38,348 nucleotides of DNA from Gammaproteobacteria bacterium SG8_30 (GTDB lineage Bacteria; Pseudomonadota; Gammaproteobacteria; Steroidobacterales; Steroidobacteraceae). This document shows positions 30,737 to 38,232 of the stretch, one piece after another. Both the position numbers and the translations under genes were made by a program. Where the stretch lies: NCBI GenBank assembly GCA_001303245.1, contig LJNS01000013.1, forward strand, positions 1 through 38,348, read 5' to 3'. The notes below the pieces were generated by a model. It made no database searches, had not been told where the DNA came from, and was given only the letters and a program-made list of their open reading frames with translations. Numbering within the stretch: position 1 is the stretch's first letter; each line of letters opens with the position of its first letter.

Positions 30737-31462
30737 TCAGCGCCTGACGGCCTCGTAACGTTCGAGCTCGTACAGCAGGTGACGAGGGTCGCCCACGTAC
30801 GCCCGCACCATGACGTAGTCCCCGTCGTCCGTGACCCAGACGTCGTAGGGCGGATGGTCGTCGAATGCACTGCGGGCGAGCAGGAACCGGAAGTGACGTG
30901 TCCGGAATTCGCCGGCCGGTACCTCGATCTGCTCGCGGCCGACGAGTTCGATGCCGAAGCTGACCGGCAGGAGCTCCGGCCCCGTCGAGCCATCGAACGC
31001 ATACGAGCTCATCATGATCTGCTCGAAGTACTGCTGCGGCGGTCCGGCCATGTCGAACAGTGCGGTGTGCCAGCCATCTCCGAGGATCGGGTGGGTTCCG
31101 AAGGAGCGCACGGGTGCGTCGAGCCTGACACGCTGGCTCAGGCGTGAAGCCGGCGCGTGCAAGGCCTCCCCCTGGGCCTCGTGTTCGTCGAAGACGAACC
31201 AGCCACTGCCCCGGAAGCGGTTGTCGACGGTAACCCTGACGAAGGCGTCACGCGGGTGCCAGTTGTCGTCCACGCGCATGGAGACGTCACGCACGACGCG
31301 CGTCTCGAAGATCTCGCTGAACGTCCGCAGGATCCGCGAGCCGTCCCGGTGGACGGAGATAGTGAAGCGTTCGTGGCCGCGCATGCGCTCGTCGTGCGTA
31401 TAGCGGATTGCCCCATGGACGAGGCGATATTCAAGTCCGCCGACGGTCTCGGTCACGGCCAT
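30737..31462 (-). CDS. Protein of unknown function, beta-rich (241 residues)
   Basis: I do not recognise a named family. The protein has no signal peptide or membrane segment. It alternates short strands with conserved-looking polar motifs such as RYTHDERMRGHERFTISVHR, GDGWHTALFDM and EVPAGEFRTRHFRFLLA, and ends with YDVWVTDDGDYVMVRAYVGD. This last part resembles DUF3108-like or lipocalin-like beta-barrel proteins in which a ligand is held in a barrel, but the match is only impressionistic. ATG 31462 is preceded by GAAGGGAA. It follows the FCD-GntR gene by 57 bp in the same direction and may share its promoter. Confidence 0.7.
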   Translation of the reverse strand: MAVTETVGGLEYRLVHGAIRYTHDERMRGHERFTISVHRDGSRILRTFSEIFETRVVRDVSMRVDDNWHPRDAFVRVTVDNRFRGSGWFVFDEHEAQGEALHAPASRLSQRVRLDAPVRSFGTHPILGDGWHTALFDMAGPPQQYFEQIMMSSYAFDGSTGPELLPVSFGIELVGREQIEVPAGEFRTRHFRFLLARSAFDDHPPYDVWVTDDGDYVMVRAYVGDPRHLLYELERYEAVRR

Positions 31463-31519
31463 TTCCCTTCGACCCGCACTGCGGCAGCCGGTTCAGAACG
31501 ACCGCTGCGCCAGGCCGCG

Positions 31520-32152
31520 CTACTCACGCCCGAGAGCGCCCCGCGCCGCATGCACGTGCGAGGCCATCACGGAGGCGGCCCAGTCCCCGTCGCGGGCCTC
31601 GAGGGCGCTGCAGATCTCGAGATGGTGCATGGCGCTGCGCTGCAGGTCGTCGGGAGAGTACTTGTGGAACGTCCGCATCATGAGCGGCGCCTCGATCAGC
31701 GCCGCCAGTGCGCGGGCGAGCCGGGGGCTCGACGCCATGTTCTGGAGCGCGTGGTGAAAACGACTGTTCAGCTCCGCGATACGATCGAGGTAGCCGGCCC
31801 GCCGCTCGGTGGACTCGCGGAACTGTTCCTCCGCGAGTCGACGCAATTCGGCCAGTTGCTCGGGCTTGGCGAGCGCTGCCGCCCGGCGCGCCCCGTGGGA
31901 CTCCAGCAGTGCGCGCAACTGGAAGACCTCGTCCACATCCGAGTCGCTCCAGGCGGTGATGACGGCCCCGAAGTTCGGAGTGAAGTCGACCAGCCCTTCG
32001 GCCTGCAGCCGTCGAAGCGCTTCGCGCACCGGCGTCCGGCTGACGCCTGCGGCCGCGGCGATCTCGTGCTCCGTGATGCGCGAACCGGGTGGAAAACGGC
32101 CGGCGAGGATGCCCTGCTTGACGGTCTGGTAGGCCTTGTCGACGGCTCGCAC
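31520..32152 (-). CDS. GntR-family regulator, FCD type (FadR-like)
   Basis: Repressor of 210 residues. An N-terminal winged helix (AVDKAYQTVKQGILAGRFPP, then ITEHEIAAAAGVSRTPVREA and LRRLQAEGLV) precedes an all-helical FCD ligand domain (about residues 75-205) with the metal-ligand histidines in RFHHALQN, HHLEICSAL and SHVHAARG. Such proteins bind organic acids, often via Zn or Ni. GTG 32152 was chosen: GGAGG lies upstream at proper distance, and a likely operator/promoter (TGTATACA, 32194-32201) lies just before it, so the long open frame to 32425 is not coding. It probably autoregulates, may control the divergent hydrolase gene at 32394, and also the amidohydrolase at 14525. Confidence 0.88.
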   Translation of the reverse strand: MRAVDKAYQTVKQGILAGRFPPGSRITEHEIAAAAGVSRTPVREALRRLQAEGLVDFTPNFGAVITAWSDSDVDEVFQLRALLESHGARRAAALAKPEQLAELRRLAEEQFRESTERRAGYLDRIAELNSRFHHALQNMASSPRLARALAALIEAPLMMRTFHKYSPDDLQRSAMHHLEICSALEARDGDWAASVMASHVHAARGALGRE

Positions 32153-32190
32153 GGGCACCTCCAACGCCCCGGGGACGCCCCCGGGAACAG

Positions 32191-32204
32191 CACTGTATAC
32201 AACG
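32191..32204. promoter_or_regulatory. Putative FCD-GntR operator with promoter for the regulator gene
   Basis: CACTGTATACAACG, centred on the perfect palindrome TGTATACA. It fits the TNGTNNNACNA form of FCD-regulator sites. On the minus strand TATACA (32199-32194) could be a -10 element, with TTGTGC 18 bp upstream, so binding would block transcription of the regulator gene. The site lies in the 241-bp divergent region before the hydrolase gene at 32394. Confidence 0.6.
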
Positions 32205-32393
32205 GTGGACGAAGGTCGCACAACCGGCCGCCTCTGGCCCGCACCCCGCCCCCATCGGAGATGCCGGGCCAGACCTCGCGCGCCCGGGAGCGAAGGGATT
32301 GTCCGGACATTGCGGGTGCCTGCCCGCTGTGGAATCATTCCGCACCGTCGCCGGGTCTCTAGGCGACCCACCGATGCCCACCGAAGGTGTCTG

Positions 32394-33197
32394 ATGCCCC
32401 GAGCGCGAATCAACGACCACGACATGTACTACGAGGTGCTCGGCGACGGCGACCCGTTGCTCTTGATGGGGGGCTGGGGCACCTTCTGCCACGACAACCA
32501 CTCCCATCTGCCGCGTGGTCTCACCGAGCGCTATCGCGTCGTCCTGTTCGACTATCGAGGCATTCGTGACTCGGGCGACGACCTCTCCGTGGCCTCCACC
32601 ATGGCGTTGCACGCGGACGACGCCATCGGCCTGCTCGACCATCTCGGTCTGAGCGACGTGCATCTAGTCGGGCTCGTCGGGATGGGTGCCTGCATTTGCC
32701 AGGAGATCGCGATCCGGCGCCCCGATCTGGCACGCAGCATGCTGAATACGGGAGCATGGTGCGAGGTCGATGATTTTCTCCGCGACCAGCTCGAAATGTT
32801 CCGCTGGATCCACCGCGACTGCGGCTTCTTGGCCTTCCAGAAGGCGGTGACGCTCCTGTCCTTCACGCCCGACTACTACGATGCCAACAAGGACAAGCTG
32901 CTTGGACCCGACGGAGGATGGAAGGAACTCAACGGCCGATACGAAGCGCACTCGAGGCTGATCGACGCGTGCGTCGGTTTCCATTCGAGGGACCGACTGC
33001 ACCGGATCCGGTGCCCCTCGTTCATCCTCCACGCAGCCCTCGACGTGGTCACGAGTCCGCGCAACACGCTTCCCATCCAGGAGGGCATTCCCGGAGCCAC
33101 GGGCGAGACCTGGCCCGATCTTGCGCACGTCGTCGCCGGCAAGGAGCTCAAGATCCGCTTCGCGAAGACGCTGTTCGACTGGCTGGGGAAGAACTAG
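32394..33197 (+). CDS. Alpha/beta-hydrolase-fold protein lacking the nucleophile serine
   Basis: A 267-residue alpha/beta hydrolase: oxyanion-side motif LLLMGGWGTF, strand 4-5 region VVLFDYRGIRDSGDD, and the acid and base of the triad, D217 (HAALDVV) and H245 (DLAHVVAG). The nucleophile elbow, normally G-x-S-x-G, reads HLVGLVGMGACICQ; glycine 96 occupies the serine place. Members without a nucleophile (for example NDRG proteins) are not hydrolases. It may be a pseudoenzyme, a sensor or a non-hydrolytic lyase. ATG 32394 follows GAAGGTGTCTG. It is divergent from the FCD-GntR gene and shares its putative operator; it converges on the isochorismatase-type gene 15 bp away. Confidence 0.85.
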   Translation: MPRARINDHDMYYEVLGDGDPLLLMGGWGTFCHDNHSHLPRGLTERYRVVLFDYRGIRDSGDDLSVASTMALHADDAIGLLDHLGLSDVHLVGLVGMGACICQEIAIRRPDLARSMLNTGAWCEVDDFLRDQLEMFRWIHRDCGFLAFQKAVTLLSFTPDYYDANKDKLLGPDGGWKELNGRYEAHSRLIDACVGFHSRDRLHRIRCPSFILHAALDVVTSPRNTLPIQEGIPGATGETWPDLAHVVAGKELKIRFAKTLFDWLGKN

Positions 33198-33212
33198 GAA
33201 GCGGCGAACCGC

Positions 33213-33833
33213 TCACAGCACCTCCAGGTACTCCATCATCCGAGCGGCGTCGGTGACGTCTGCATAGCGGCGACCGACGTCCCTCAGGGCATCCGAGTGG
33301 GGCCCAGGGTCTGCGTCGCCACAGCAATCGGCCGCTATCTGCACCCGGAAGCCGAACGAGAATGCATCCACCACGGTGGCGCGCACGCAGCCGCTGGTGG
33401 TGCAGCCGGTGACGATCACCGTATCGACGTTCTGCCGAACGAGGAAGGTTATCAGCGGCGTCTGGAAGAACATCGAGGGGGCGTTCTTGCAGTAGGTGAA
33501 GTCGTCTGGGTGGTGAATGCGGGGATCCATGGCAGTGCAAGGATGGCCGTAGGTGAACTGTTCCCGCACGGCCTTCACCTTCCACAGCGGCATGTCGCGC
33601 TGGCTGCCGTAAGCCGTGTAGCAGGCCGCGACCGGCACCTCGCGGGACCGCGCCACCTCGAGAAGCTCCGCCGTCCGCTCGGTCGCGGCGTGGATCATCG
33701 GAAGGTTGCCCAGCGGGTACTGCGGATCGGTGAACGCGACCTGGAGATCGACGACCAGCACCGCCGGGTGATTGCCAAGTCCGATCTCGAATGAGCCGTA
33801 GCCCGCTTGTCGATATGCGTCGGAATCGGTCAT
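33213..33833 (-). CDS. Isochorismatase-fold amidohydrolase (N-carbamoylsarcosine amidase-like)
   Basis: A 206-residue cysteine hydrolase. The triad Asp-Lys-Cys is visible: D29 in VLVVDLQVAF, K116 in FTYCKNAPSMFF and C149 in VTGCTTSGCVRATVVD. This subgroup includes N-carbamoylsarcosine amidases, N-carbamoyl amino acid and ureidoacrylate hydrolases, which split a carbamoyl group to CO2 and ammonia. It is downstream of hyuAB in the same direction (69 bp after hyuB, with an intervening hairpin), which supports an N-carbamoyl substrate: HyuAB products of N-methylhydantoin are N-carbamoylsarcosine. Isochorismate itself is unlikely as substrate. Confidence 0.9.
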   Translation of the reverse strand: MTDSDAYRQAGYGSFEIGLGNHPAVLVVDLQVAFTDPQYPLGNLPMIHAATERTAELLEVARSREVPVAACYTAYGSQRDMPLWKVKAVREQFTYGHPCTAMDPRIHHPDDFTYCKNAPSMFFQTPLITFLVRQNVDTVIVTGCTTSGCVRATVVDAFSFGFRVQIAADCCGDADPGPHSDALRDVGRRYADVTDAARMMEYLEVL

Positions 33834-33852
33834 GCGTGGCTCCCCGATGAAC

Positions 33853-33877
33853 GACGGGGGCGTCCCGCGCCCCCGTC
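33853..33877. terminator. GC-rich hairpin between hyuB and the amidohydrolase gene
   Basis: Perfect 10-bp stem GACGGGGGCG/CGCCCCCGTC with a 5-nt loop in the 69-bp gap after the hyuB stop. There is no T-run on the minus strand, so it could attenuate or stabilise the upstream message rather than fully terminate it. Confidence 0.4.
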
Positions 33878-33902
33878 AGGACCGACCGTGCCTCGGGATC
33901 CG

Positions 33903-35831
33903 TCAGGCCGCAGCGCGCTTGCCCTTGCGGGACTTGGCCGCCTTGGCGGCCTTCTCCGCCCGCGCTTTGGCCCAGGTCGTGAACCGGGGCTGCGACGGGG
34001 GCTCGAGCCCGGTCTCGTCCTTGCAGCGCCCCTTCAGTTCCTCGACGGTGTCGAAGCCCCGGTCGAAGAGTTTCACCGGGCCGCGCTCCTTGGCCATCTG
34101 CGCACGCAGTCCCTTGGTCGCCGCAACGTCGACCTTGTCGCCCTCGATCACCACGCCGTAGCGCCGGGCACCCGCCACGCTCACGAGACCCGCCTCGACG
34201 TCGAACAGGACCAAGCTCGGGTCCCGTTCGAGCGGATCGCCGCAGCCGCCGCCGCCCCAGGTATCGGAGATCAGCAGATCGCCGGCCTCGACCTTCACGT
34301 GGTCGAGCTTCGATGGCAGCAGCTCCTCGGAGCCGTCCTTGTGGACCAGCGTCTTCTTGCTGCGCCGGCCCGGCAGGCCGCCGTTCACGCCCCACGGATA
34401 GGTCAGCCAGCGGTCATCGTGGATCGAGATCTCGCCGTCCTCCAGGAAGCGATAGCCGATCCGCAGCCCGTTGCCGCCCCGGAACTTCCCCGGCCCACCC
34501 GAGTCGACGATGGTCTCGTAGGTCTCTATGCGCAGCGGGAAGTAGCTCTCCAGGAACTCGTTCGGGACGTTCGTGAACGACGGCCAGAGGGAGTGGCCGT
34601 CCGGGCCGTCGCCGAAAGGCTTGCCCGGGATTCCGCCGAAGGTGATCTGGTACAGCTGGTACCACTCGCCGTCCTTGTCGTAGCCCGAGTACATGAAGTG
34701 CGGACTGTCCGAGAAGCCGGCGGCGCACATGAAGGCCGGATTCCCCTGGCCGAGCAAGCCTCCGAGCACGTCGAAGATGCGGCCGAGCGCGTGCGTCCGG
34801 CAGGACAATGCAGCGGGCTTCAAGGGCTTGAGCAGCGTGCCGGGCGGGATCCTGACCTCCATCAGGTCGTAGAAGCCGTCGTTGAACAGGATCTGCGGGT
34901 CGAAGACCATGATCATGTACACGCCGGCGAACATCTTGAACATCTCCTCGTTCAACAGGAAGTTGATGGAGGAAATGGACTGCGGGTCGGTGCCCGCGAA
35001 GTCGAAGATGCACTTGTCGCCTTCCCGCCACATCGTGCAGGCGATCTTGTACGGACCCATGTTCATGCCGTCATCGCAGACGTAGTCCTCGAAGTACTGC
35101 TTCTTCTCGGGAACCGTGCGACGGATCAGTTCGCGCATCGCCCGCTTGTTGCGCTCGAGCATGGCATCCATCGCCGAATAGAAGGCGTCGTCGCCGAATC
35201 GGCGGGAGATCTCCACGCAGCGCAGCGCTGCAGTCCGTAGTGCCGCTACGATCGCATTGAAGTCGGAGAAGTTCCAGGTCGGAAGGCGGCAGTTGTGCAG
35301 TACGATCCTGAGCAGGTCTTCCTGCAGCTCACCCCGGCGGATGATCTTCACGGGCGGAACGACGACGCCTTCCTCGTAGATCGTACGCGCATCGGTAGGT
35401 AAGGATCCGGGCACCTTTCCGCCGACGTCCGTCATGTGGCCGAACATGGCGGCCCAGGCAATCACGCGACCGTCCTTGTAGACGGGCATGAGCATGAGCC
35501 AGTCGTTCGCGTGGCTGATCGCCCCGTTCACCGAATAGGGATCGTTCGTGAGGAAGATGTCGCCCTCCTCCACGGTGCCGTCGTAGCCCTGCATGAAGCC
35601 CCAGATGAAGGAGCCGAACTGACCGACGACCATCTTGCCTTCCAGGTTGGCGATCATCGGGAACTCGTCGTGCTGTTCCCGGATGCCCGGGGACATCGCT
35701 GTGCGGAACAGCACCGTGTCCATCTCGAAGCGCGCGTTGCGCAGCGCACTCTCGATGATGTCGATGGTGACCGTGTCGACCTTCACTTTCTTGAAGGGCT
35801 TCTTGCTGGTCTCAATGATCTTGGCGGGCAT
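33903..35831 (-). CDS. hyuB: HyuB-type subunit of ATP-dependent hydantoinase/oxoprolinase
   Basis: A 642-residue subunit B of the N-methylhydantoinase (5-oxoprolinase/acetone carboxylase) family, working with HyuA to open cyclic amides at the expense of ATP. Family blocks are present: LFRTAMSPGIREQHDEFPM, FLTNDPYSVNGAISHANDW, MFGHMTDVGGKVPGS and, near the C-terminus, ISDTWGGGGCGDPLERDP. ATG 35831 has GGAG upstream and lies 39 bp after hyuA. The last ~25 residues are an Ala/Lys/Arg tail (EKAAKAAKSRKGKRAAA), absent from typical HyuB; HyuA carries a similar tail. The following gene is a carbamoylsarcosinase-like hydrolase. Confidence 0.93.
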   Translation of the reverse strand: MPAKIIETSKKPFKKVKVDTVTIDIIESALRNARFEMDTVLFRTAMSPGIREQHDEFPMIANLEGKMVVGQFGSFIWGFMQGYDGTVEEGDIFLTNDPYSVNGAISHANDWLMLMPVYKDGRVIAWAAMFGHMTDVGGKVPGSLPTDARTIYEEGVVVPPVKIIRRGELQEDLLRIVLHNCRLPTWNFSDFNAIVAALRTAALRCVEISRRFGDDAFYSAMDAMLERNKRAMRELIRRTVPEKKQYFEDYVCDDGMNMGPYKIACTMWREGDKCIFDFAGTDPQSISSINFLLNEEMFKMFAGVYMIMVFDPQILFNDGFYDLMEVRIPPGTLLKPLKPAALSCRTHALGRIFDVLGGLLGQGNPAFMCAAGFSDSPHFMYSGYDKDGEWYQLYQITFGGIPGKPFGDGPDGHSLWPSFTNVPNEFLESYFPLRIETYETIVDSGGPGKFRGGNGLRIGYRFLEDGEISIHDDRWLTYPWGVNGGLPGRRSKKTLVHKDGSEELLPSKLDHVKVEAGDLLISDTWGGGGCGDPLERDPSLVLFDVEAGLVSVAGARRYGVVIEGDKVDVAATKGLRAQMAKERGPVKLFDRGFDTVEELKGRCKDETGLEPPSQPRFTTWAKARAEKAAKAAKSRKGKRAAA

Positions 35832-35870
35832 TGCTCTGTACTCCGTGTCCGTATCCAGGCCCTTGAGCCC

Positions 35871-38066
35871 TTACTTCCTGGCCTTGGTCTTCTTTCCGGC
35901 CTTCGCCTTGGCCCGTGTCTTGGCCTTGGCGCCGGACCTGGCTTTCGCCGGCTTCCTGGCGGCAGGCTTGCCTAGGCCCTTCAGCGCCTTGTGACCGTCC
36001 GGGTAGATCAGGATGTTGCCGTAACGATCTACCAGCCCCGTGTGCTTGGGCAGCACGACGGTCGTTGAGTCCATCTCCACCACGATGGCTGGCCCGGCGA
36101 TGCGATTACCCGCCTGCAGCCCGGCACGATCGTATACCGTGGCCGTCCGCTCGCGACCGTCCATGTAGACTTTCTGACTGCCCACGGCGGCTGCCGCGGG
36201 ATCCGCCTTGCCCGCCTTGATCGGCGGCGGTGTGAGCCGTATGCCTCGGCCCTGCACGACAGCTCGCAACGCAACGAACTCGTGCTCGAGCGGCAGCGCG
36301 AACGTAAACAGGCGCTTGTGTTCCTCGTCGAAGGGATCCGAGATCGCCCTGAGCCCGCGCTTCTTCAGCTCGGCGAGCTTGACGTCCACGGTGAGCCGAA
36401 GTCCCTGGCCGTGATAGCGGACGTCGACCTGGAAGTGCCTCTGCATCTCGGACTGCGGCACCCGCTCGCGCTCCAGCGCCTTCGCGGCGGAATTCGACAG
36501 CCGCGTGAGGATTTTCTCGATCTCCTGCGGGGTCGTTTCCGAGAACTTCCGAATGTAGGTTCGGGCAGCCTCGTCGCGCACGGCGGTCGTGGCATCGCCG
36601 AGCGCGCACAGCACGCCTGGCCCGGGCGGGATGATCGACGGCCAGGACCCGAGCAGGCGGGACAGCGCATTGGCATGCAATGGGCCCGCGCCGCCGAAGG
36701 CGATCAGCGCGTACTCGCGGGGGTCGTGACCCTGCTCCACCGAGACCATCCGCAGAGCGCCGACCATGTTCTCGTTCACGATGTCGTAGATGCCGAGCGC
36801 GGCATCGCGCGTGGACGTTCCGAGCGCCTTGCCGATCTTCTCGACTGCCTTGAAGGCCAGGTCGCGCCGAAGCTCCAGGTCGCCCCCGAGCCGCTGTATC
36901 TCTGGCAGGTTGCCCAGCACGACGTTGGCATCGGTTGCGGTCGGCTCCTCGCCCCCGCGGCCGTACGCCGCCGGCCCCGGATCCGCCCCCGCGGACTGGG
37001 GTCCGACGCGGAGCGCACCGGTCAGCTCCGGCACGTGCGCGATGGAGCCGCCCCCCGCACCGACCGTCCGGATGTCGACCGATGAGGCGCGAACGGTCAC
37101 GTCGCCAACCGTCGTCTCGCGCCGCAGCCTCGGCTCGCCGCCGTTGATGAGCGCGACGTCGGTGGAGGTGCCGCCGACGTCGACGGTCAGAAGATTGGGA
37201 AAGCCCGCCTGAACCGCCACCCACAGGGCCCCGGTGACGCCGCCAGCGGGCCCGGACATCAGCAGGTTGACCGGATAGTCCTCGGCAGACTTCGCTGACG
37301 AGAGCCCCCCGTCGGAGCGGAGGATGTGGATCTTCACCGAGCCTGCTTTCGCTGCCAGCTTGGTCTGCAGGCTGTGGACATAGCGCTGGACGACGGGCCT
37401 GACGTAGGAGTTCGCCACCGTCGTGACGGTCCGCTCGTATTCCTGCATCTCCGGCACGACCTCGGACGACAGCGAGACCGGGACGCCGGGCAGAATCTCG
37501 GCGGCGATCTCCTTGACCCGCTGCTCGTGCTTGGCGTTCGCGAAGGAATTGATCAGCGAGACCGTGAGCGCCTCGATCCTGTGCTTTCCGAGTTCCTTCA
37601 GGGACTGGCGCAGCCCGGCCTCGTCCAGCGGTCTGACGACCTCGCCGCGGGAACTCACGCGTTCGTCCGCCTCGATCGTGAGCTTTAGGGGAGCCATCGG
37701 CAGCGACTTGTTGTAGATCACCCAGCCTCCGAGTCCGCCCGGGACGAAGGACCTCGCGATCTGCAGCACCTGACGGTAGCCGAGCGTCGTGACCAGCCCG
37801 ACACGCGCGCCGGAGCTGGTGAGCACCGTGTTGGTGGCCACGGTCGTCCCGTGCATGACGTGGGAGATCAGCTTCGGGTCGATGCCCGCCTGGTCACACA
37901 CACGTGCCAGGCCGTTCAGCACGCCGATCGACTGGTCCGCCGGCGTGCTCGGCACCTTGGCGCTCCAGGTCCTGCCATTCTTTTCGTCGACGAGCAGCAG
38001 GTCGGTAAAGGTTCCGCCTACGTCCACGCCAAGTCGGTATGTCATCACGCCAAGTCGGTATGTCAT
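35871..38066 (-). CDS. hyuA: HyuA-type subunit of ATP-dependent hydantoinase/oxoprolinase
   Basis: A 731-residue subunit A with an ASKHA-type ATPase core: GVDVGGTFTDLLLVD near the N-terminus, LMSGPAGGVTGALW and the second phosphate motif TVDVGGTSTDVAL, then ALIAFGGAGPLHANAL. It activates the ring carbonyl by phosphorylation, while HyuB completes hydrolysis. The C-terminus ends in about 35 residues of Lys/Ala/Arg repeats (KARSGAKAKTRAKAKAGKKT). A 21-bp tandem duplication (38025-38066) repeats the first seven codons, so the protein starts MTYRLGVMTYRLGVDVGG. The Shine-Dalgarno GAAGGTGA is spaced for ATG 38066, not for 38045. Hydantoinase A is confident; the exact ring substrate is not determined. 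Confidence 0.93.
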   Translation of the reverse strand: MTYRLGVMTYRLGVDVGGTFTDLLLVDEKNGRTWSAKVPSTPADQSIGVLNGLARVCDQAGIDPKLISHVMHGTTVATNTVLTSSGARVGLVTTLGYRQVLQIARSFVPGGLGGWVIYNKSLPMAPLKLTIEADERVSSRGEVVRPLDEAGLRQSLKELGKHRIEALTVSLINSFANAKHEQRVKEIAAEILPGVPVSLSSEVVPEMQEYERTVTTVANSYVRPVVQRYVHSLQTKLAAKAGSVKIHILRSDGGLSSAKSAEDYPVNLLMSGPAGGVTGALWVAVQAGFPNLLTVDVGGTSTDVALINGGEPRLRRETTVGDVTVRASSVDIRTVGAGGGSIAHVPELTGALRVGPQSAGADPGPAAYGRGGEEPTATDANVVLGNLPEIQRLGGDLELRRDLAFKAVEKIGKALGTSTRDAALGIYDIVNENMVGALRMVSVEQGHDPREYALIAFGGAGPLHANALSRLLGSWPSIIPPGPGVLCALGDATTAVRDEAARTYIRKFSETTPQEIEKILTRLSNSAAKALERERVPQSEMQRHFQVDVRYHGQGLRLTVDVKLAELKKRGLRAISDPFDEEHKRLFTFALPLEHEFVALRAVVQGRGIRLTPPPIKAGKADPAAAAVGSQKVYMDGRERTATVYDRAGLQAGNRIAGPAIVVEMDSTTVVLPKHTGLVDRYGNILIYPDGHKALKGLGKPAARKPAKARSGAKAKTRAKAKAGKKTKARK
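38025..38066. repeat. Perfect 21-bp tandem duplication spanning the hyuA start codon
   Basis: CACGCCAAGTCGGTATGTCAT, 21 bp, is repeated without a gap (38025-38045, 38046-38066). It is in frame and doubles MTYRLGV at the HyuA N-terminus, giving two consecutive possible starts, of which only the outer one has a ribosome-binding site. Confidence 0.95.
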
Positions 38067-38166
38067 CAGGTCACCTTCAGTTGGCGGTCTGTGCCAAGCC
38101 GGTCGCGGCTCCGCTGCGCGCGCGCCCGGCCGTGAATGAGGATTCCGCGCAGCGGGTCTGCGGCGG

Positions 38167-38212
38167 GAGGGCTTGCGCCCTCGAGTATCGGGTTTTGGTC
38201 GGGGACAGGCAA
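38167..38212 (-). promoter_or_regulatory. Promoter of the hyuAB operon with 5' hairpin
   Basis: Minus strand: TTGCCT (38212-38207), 17-bp spacer, GATACT (38189-38184), 4 of 6 matches each. Just downstream, GAGGGC-GCAA-GCCCTC (38182-38167) would put a GNRA-tetraloop hairpin at or near the 5' end of the message, a structure that can protect against decay. The leader to ATG 38066 is about 110 nt; nothing else is evident in it. Confidence 0.45.
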
Positions 38213-38232
38213 CGCGACCACGTCGACCGGCC

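Noticed and set aside
33148-34395. 415-codon minus-strand open frame overlapping hyuB and the isochorismatase-type gene
   Set aside because: Arg/Gly-rich shadow of two well-supported genes in other frames.
36131-36138. GTATAC inside hyuA as a third GntR operator
   Set aside because: The flanking bases (CGTATACC) break the TGTATACA palindrome and it lies deep in coding sequence.
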